The position numbers were made by a program, and so were the translations under genes. A DNA stretch of 17,297 nucleotides from JADGGV01 sp035715725. Lineage in GTDB: Bacteria > Gemmatimonadota > Gemmatimonadetes > Longimicrobiales > RSA9. The notes beneath the pieces are model-generated. The model saw only the letters and a list, made by a program, of their open reading frames with translations. It ran no database searches and was not told the origin of the DNA. The DNA is taken from NCBI GenBank assembly GCA_035715725.1, contig DASTKT010000240.1, positions 1 through 17,297 on the forward strand, given 5' to 3'. Each line of letters opens with the position of its first letter. Position 1 is the stretch's first letter. Positions 14,509 to 17,297 of the stretch are shown in pieces.

Positions 14509-15256
14509 CCTCGTACCTCTCGTCGACGCGGATGAACTTCTCGCCGCTCAGGATCGAGGAGACCGCACCCTCCCGGTCGATGATCGCCGCGCGCACCGCC
14601 AGGTAGACGTGGAGCGGGATGAAGATCACGAACACCCAGAGCACGGCGTGGTGGATCAGCCGCAGCCACTGCCAGCTCAGCAGCGTGCCCATCCAGCCGA
14701 ACACGCTGTCGAAGAAGCCGCCGGGGTTGACCAGGCCGTAAAGCGCGAAGCCGGTCGCGACCTCGACCGCCGCCAGCACGTAGATGCCGGTGTAGCTGAG
14801 CTGCTGGAGCGGGTGGTGCCCGATGTACTTGGGCGCCGTGTCCGGCTTCATCGTGATGTAGGCCTTGCCGACCTTGAGCAGGTTCTTCAGGTCCCGCTTG
14901 CGCACGGGGAACAGCGCCGGGAAGCGCTCCCACTTGTTGCCGGCGAAGAGCCAGTAGACCCGCAGCAGCGCCGTCGTGACGAGCAGCGTGGCGGCGAGGT
15001 AGTGGGCGAAGCGCATGTAGCTCGTGAGGAGGTGCTCCCCCCCCACGTCCCCCGTGCCGGCGTAGGGCTTCGCGATGTAGAGGCCGGTCACGACGAGGAT
15101 GACGATGGAGAACATCGCCACCCAGTGGCCGAAGCGGACCGGCCACTGGTAGACGTAGATCGGCCGGTACCGCGCGTGCCACGCGTCGACGTGGGCGGGC
15201 GCCGCCGCGCCCTGCGGCGCGGCGGTCGCGGATCCGGGCTGCGTGGTCGTGCTCAT
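14501..15256 (-). CDS. hyaC: Ni/Fe-hydrogenase b-type cytochrome subunit HyaC
   Basis: A 251-residue integral membrane di-haem cytochrome b that anchors the hydrogenase and passes electrons from the small subunit to the quinone pool. Four hydrophobic helices are visible (about 45-65, 82-105, 148-172 and 196-220). Histidines suited to haem binding are RFGHW near residue 43, RFAHY near 83, and LIHHAVLWVFVIFIPLHVY in the last helix. The first 35 residues are a Thr/Ala/Pro-rich cytoplasmic leader. The ATG at 15256 overlaps the hyaB stop as ATGA, with GAAGGTG just upstream. The end overlaps hyaD by eight bases. This subunit identifies a respiratory H2-oxidising (group 1) enzyme, not a cytosolic or H2-evolving type. 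Confidence 0.95.
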   Translation of the reverse strand: MSTTTQPGSATAAPQGAAAPAHVDAWHARYRPIYVYQWPVRFGHWVAMFSIVILVVTGLYIAKPYAGTGDVGGEHLLTSYMRFAHYLAATLLVTTALLRVYWLFAGNKWERFPALFPVRKRDLKNLLKVGKAYITMKPDTAPKYIGHHPLQQLSYTGIYVLAAVEVATGFALYGLVNPGGFFDSVFGWMGTLLSWQWLRLIHHAVLWVFVIFIPLHVYLAVRAAIIDREGAVSSILSGEKFIRVDERYEDE

Positions 15257-16965
15257 TGCACCTTCACCTCGACCACCGGATTCCCCTGCGCATCGAGGAC
15301 GTGCACGCCGCAGGCGATGCACGGGTCGAAGGAGTGGATCGTCCGGAGGATCTCCAGGGGGCGCGCCGGATCGGCCAGCGGGTGGTTGTCCACGAGCGCG
15401 GCCTCGTACGGCCCCATCTGCCCCTGCGCATCGCGAGGCGAGCAGTTCCAGGTGCTGGGGACGACGCACTGGTAGCGCGAGATCTTGCCGTCCTCGATCT
15501 CGACCCAGTGCCCGAGGCTGCCTCGCGGCGCATCGACGTAGCCGTAGCCGCGGGCCTTCTTCGGCCACTTCGCGGGGTCCCACTTGTCGCCGTTGAACGT
15601 GGCCACGTCACCGGCCTTGATGCGGCCGACGAGCTGGTCGTACCAGACGCCGAGCTGCTTCGCGACGATGACCGTCTCGATGCCGCGGGCGGCCGTGCGG
15701 CCGAGCGTGGAGAAGAGCGCGGTCGGCGGCGCCTTCAGCTTCCCCAGCGCCTCGCCCACCAGCGCCTGGGCCGCCTCGTCGTTCGACGCGTAGGCGACGA
15801 GCATGCGCGGCAGCGGGCCGACCTGCATGGCCTTGCCGTCGTAGCGAGGCGCCTTCATCCACGTGTACTTCTTCTCGTCCTGCAGGTACTTCCACGGCGC
15901 GGGCGGGCCCGTGTACTTCGCGTTCGTCTCGCCCTCCCACGGATGCAGCCCGACGTCGTCGCCGCCGGGATACTCGTACCAGGAGCTGGTGATGTACTCC
16001 TTCACCTTCTCGTGGTCGTAGGGGTGCACCGTGCTCAGGTCGTTGTTCAGGATGATGCCGCGCGGGAAGAGGCAGGTCTTCGGGTCGCGCACGTCCTCCG
16101 GGAACTCGCCCACCGACAGGTAGTTCGCGGTCCCGCCGCCGATCGCCGCCCAGTCCTTGTAGAACGAGGCGATCGCGATCAGGTCCGGCCAGTACACCTC
16201 GTTCACGAAGCGCTGCGAGCGCACGATCATGCCGTGGATCTCCGCCAGCCTCGCGGAGTTGATCGTGGCGGTGTCGTCCAGGTTGATCGCCGACGCCATC
16301 CCGCCGACCAGGAAGTTCGGGTGCGGGTTCTTGCCGCCGAAGATCGTGTGCAGCCGGATCACGTCCCGCTGCCAGTCGAGCGCCTCGAGGTAGTGGGCGA
16401 CCGCCATGAGGTTGGCCTCCGGCGGCAGCTTGTACGCCGGGTGCCCCCAGTAGCCGTTCGTGAAGATGCCGAGCTGGCCGGACTGCACGAACGTCTTGAC
16501 GCGGTTCTGCACCTCGGCGAACCACGTGGCCGAGTTGTTCGGCCAGGGCGAGATCGACTTCGCCAGCGCCGACGTGGCCGCCGGGTCCGCCTTCAGCGCG
16601 CTCGTCACGTCCACCCAGTCGAGCGCGTGCAGGTGGTAGAAGTGGATCACGTGGTCCTGCACGAACTGCATGCCGTGCACGAGGTTGCGGATCGTGTTCG
16701 CGTTCTGCGGGATCCGGATGTCGAGCGCGTCCTCGACCGCGCGCAGCGAGGCCAGCGCGTGGACGACGGTGCAGACGCCGCAGATCCGCTGGACGTACGC
16801 CCAGGCGTCGCGCGGGTCGCGCCCCTGCATGATGGTCTCGATCCCCCGGAACTGCGTTGCGGAGGCCCAGGCTTCGGCGATGCGGCCGCCCTCCGCCTGC
16901 ACCTCGATGCGCAGGTGCCCCTCGATCCGGGTGATGGGATCGACGACGACCTTAGTTCTGGCCAC
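15253..16965 (-). CDS. hyaB: [NiFe]-hydrogenase large subunit, group 1
   Basis: A 570-residue catalytic subunit carrying the [NiFe] centre for H2 oxidation on the outer face of the cytoplasmic membrane. The L1 motif gives Cys62 and Cys65 in QRICGVCTVVH; the L2 motif gives Cys549 and Cys552 in SFDPCIACGVH. His555 precedes a 15-residue tail that HyaD should remove, leaving 555 residues. VDPITRIEGH at the N-terminus and SVGEFPE near residue 275 are also typical. The enzyme looks intact and full length. It has no signal peptide, as expected, since export relies on the small subunit's Tat signal (outside the window). The start is GTG at 16965 with AAGGAGG six bases upstream and a 14-base overlap with hyaA. 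Motifs resemble the cytochrome-b-linked 1c/1d-type enzymes, but the exact subgroup is not settled. Confidence 0.98.
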   Translation of the reverse strand: MARTKVVVDPITRIEGHLRIEVQAEGGRIAEAWASATQFRGIETIMQGRDPRDAWAYVQRICGVCTVVHALASLRAVEDALDIRIPQNANTIRNLVHGMQFVQDHVIHFYHLHALDWVDVTSALKADPAATSALAKSISPWPNNSATWFAEVQNRVKTFVQSGQLGIFTNGYWGHPAYKLPPEANLMAVAHYLEALDWQRDVIRLHTIFGGKNPHPNFLVGGMASAINLDDTATINSARLAEIHGMIVRSQRFVNEVYWPDLIAIASFYKDWAAIGGGTANYLSVGEFPEDVRDPKTCLFPRGIILNNDLSTVHPYDHEKVKEYITSSWYEYPGGDDVGLHPWEGETNAKYTGPPAPWKYLQDEKKYTWMKAPRYDGKAMQVGPLPRMLVAYASNDEAAQALVGEALGKLKAPPTALFSTLGRTAARGIETVIVAKQLGVWYDQLVGRIKAGDVATFNGDKWDPAKWPKKARGYGYVDAPRGSLGHWVEIEDGKISRYQCVVPSTWNCSPRDAQGQMGPYEAALVDNHPLADPARPLEILRTIHSFDPCIACGVHVLDAQGNPVVEVKVQ

Positions 16966-17297
16966 GGTCGGCCTCCTTCGTCTCGGGCTGCTGCGTCGCG
17001 GGAGTCGGGACCACGGGGAGCTGCTTCTTCGCGCGGACCTGGTGCACGCCGGTCATGACGGCGTGCGCGGCCACGCCGGCGATCGTGCCGGCCGCGAGCG
17101 CGCCGCCGATCGTGTCGATCTTGGCCTCGATGCCGAAGCCGGCGATCTCCGGGAGGCGGCCGTAGAACGGCGCCATGGCGTCCCAGAAGTGGGGCTCGGT
17201 GCAGCCGATGCACGGGTGGCCCGCGCCGATCGGCCAGCTCGTGTGGTCGTTCCACTGGAAGATCGGGCAGGGCGAGAACGTCGCCGGGCCCTTGCAG
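16952..17297 (-). CDS. hyaA: [NiFe]-hydrogenase small subunit, C-terminal part
   Basis: Only the last 114 residues are in the window; the gene continues beyond its right edge. The visible part starts at CKGPATFSPCP and includes WNDHTSWPIGAGHPCIGC and EPHFWDAMAPFY. By comparison with Desulfovibrio gigas, the first Cys is a distal-cluster ligand, and the Cys of SPCP plus the two of HPCIGC hold the medial [3Fe-4S] cluster. The stretch IGGALAAGTIAGVAAHAVMT would be the C-terminal membrane anchor that packs against HyaC. A polar Lys/Pro/Gln-rich tail of about 30 residues follows. The proximal cluster ligands, which decide oxygen tolerance, and the Tat signal lie outside the window. The TAA stop overlaps hyaB by 14 bases. 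Confidence 0.96.
   Translation of the reverse strand, partial: CKGPATFSPCPIFQWNDHTSWPIGAGHPCIGCTEPHFWDAMAPFYGRLPEIAGFGIEAKIDTIGGALAAGTIAGVAAHAVMTGVHQVRAKKQLPVVPTPATQQPETKEADRGQN
16972..16978 (-). promoter_or_regulatory. Ribosome binding site deciding the GTG start of hyaB
   Basis: A perfect AAGGAGG sits six bases before the GTG at 16965, inside the end of hyaA. No in-frame ATG competes nearby. The strength of the site fits high expression of the catalytic subunit. Confidence 0.8.

Noticed and set aside
15256..17058. 600-codon plus-strand open frame opposite hyaB
   Set aside because: The hyaB reading frame on the other strand is unmistakable; the antisense frame has no recognisable motif.

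Overview
This is a high-GC bacterial segment (well above 65% by eye, strong GC3 bias, mostly GTG/ATG/TTG starts). It is dominated by a membrane-bound group 1 [NiFe]-hydrogenase locus together with its complete maturation set. The gene families and base composition would fit a soil or sediment lineage such as Gemmatimonadota or another GC-rich phylum. No rRNA or taxonomically diagnostic gene is present, so the organism is not assigned.

Right half (about 8.1-17.3 kb, all minus strand): a tightly packed operon read right to left. It encodes the small subunit hyaA (only its C-terminal end is inside the window), large subunit hyaB, di-haem cytochrome b hyaC, maturation protease hyaD, then hypA, hypB, hypF, hypC, hypD and hypE. 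Every junction is an overlap of 4-14 nt, except a 4-nt gap between hypF and hypC; four junctions are ATGA overlaps. HypC, HypD, HypE and HypF build and deliver the Fe(CN)2CO centre, HypA and HypB insert nickel, HyaD trims the large-subunit tail, and the HyaABC complex passes electrons from H2 to quinone at the membrane. The striking oddity is HypA: it keeps the N-terminal nickel-binding Met-His-Glu and the C-terminal strand but has lost the whole zinc-ribbon segment with its two CxxC motifs.

Middle (about 6.9-8.1 kb): a small DUF2784-type membrane protein on the plus strand converges on hypE. The roughly 640 bases between it and the divergent HD-GYP gene hold no convincing gene, but contain a roughly 310-base imperfect inverted repeat, GC-rich hairpins and the only AT-rich island I noticed.

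Left half (1-6.9 kb): signalling and envelope genes. They are a diadenylate-cyclase-like sensor protein (plus strand, possibly 5' incomplete), a double-PAS histidine kinase (minus) whose stop codon abuts that of the previous gene, an unrecognised polytopic membrane protein (minus), a divergent DUF3810-like zinc-peptidase homologue (plus), and a REC-HD-GYP response regulator (minus) predicted to degrade cyclic di-GMP. No mobile element, CRISPR array, tRNA or rRNA was found.
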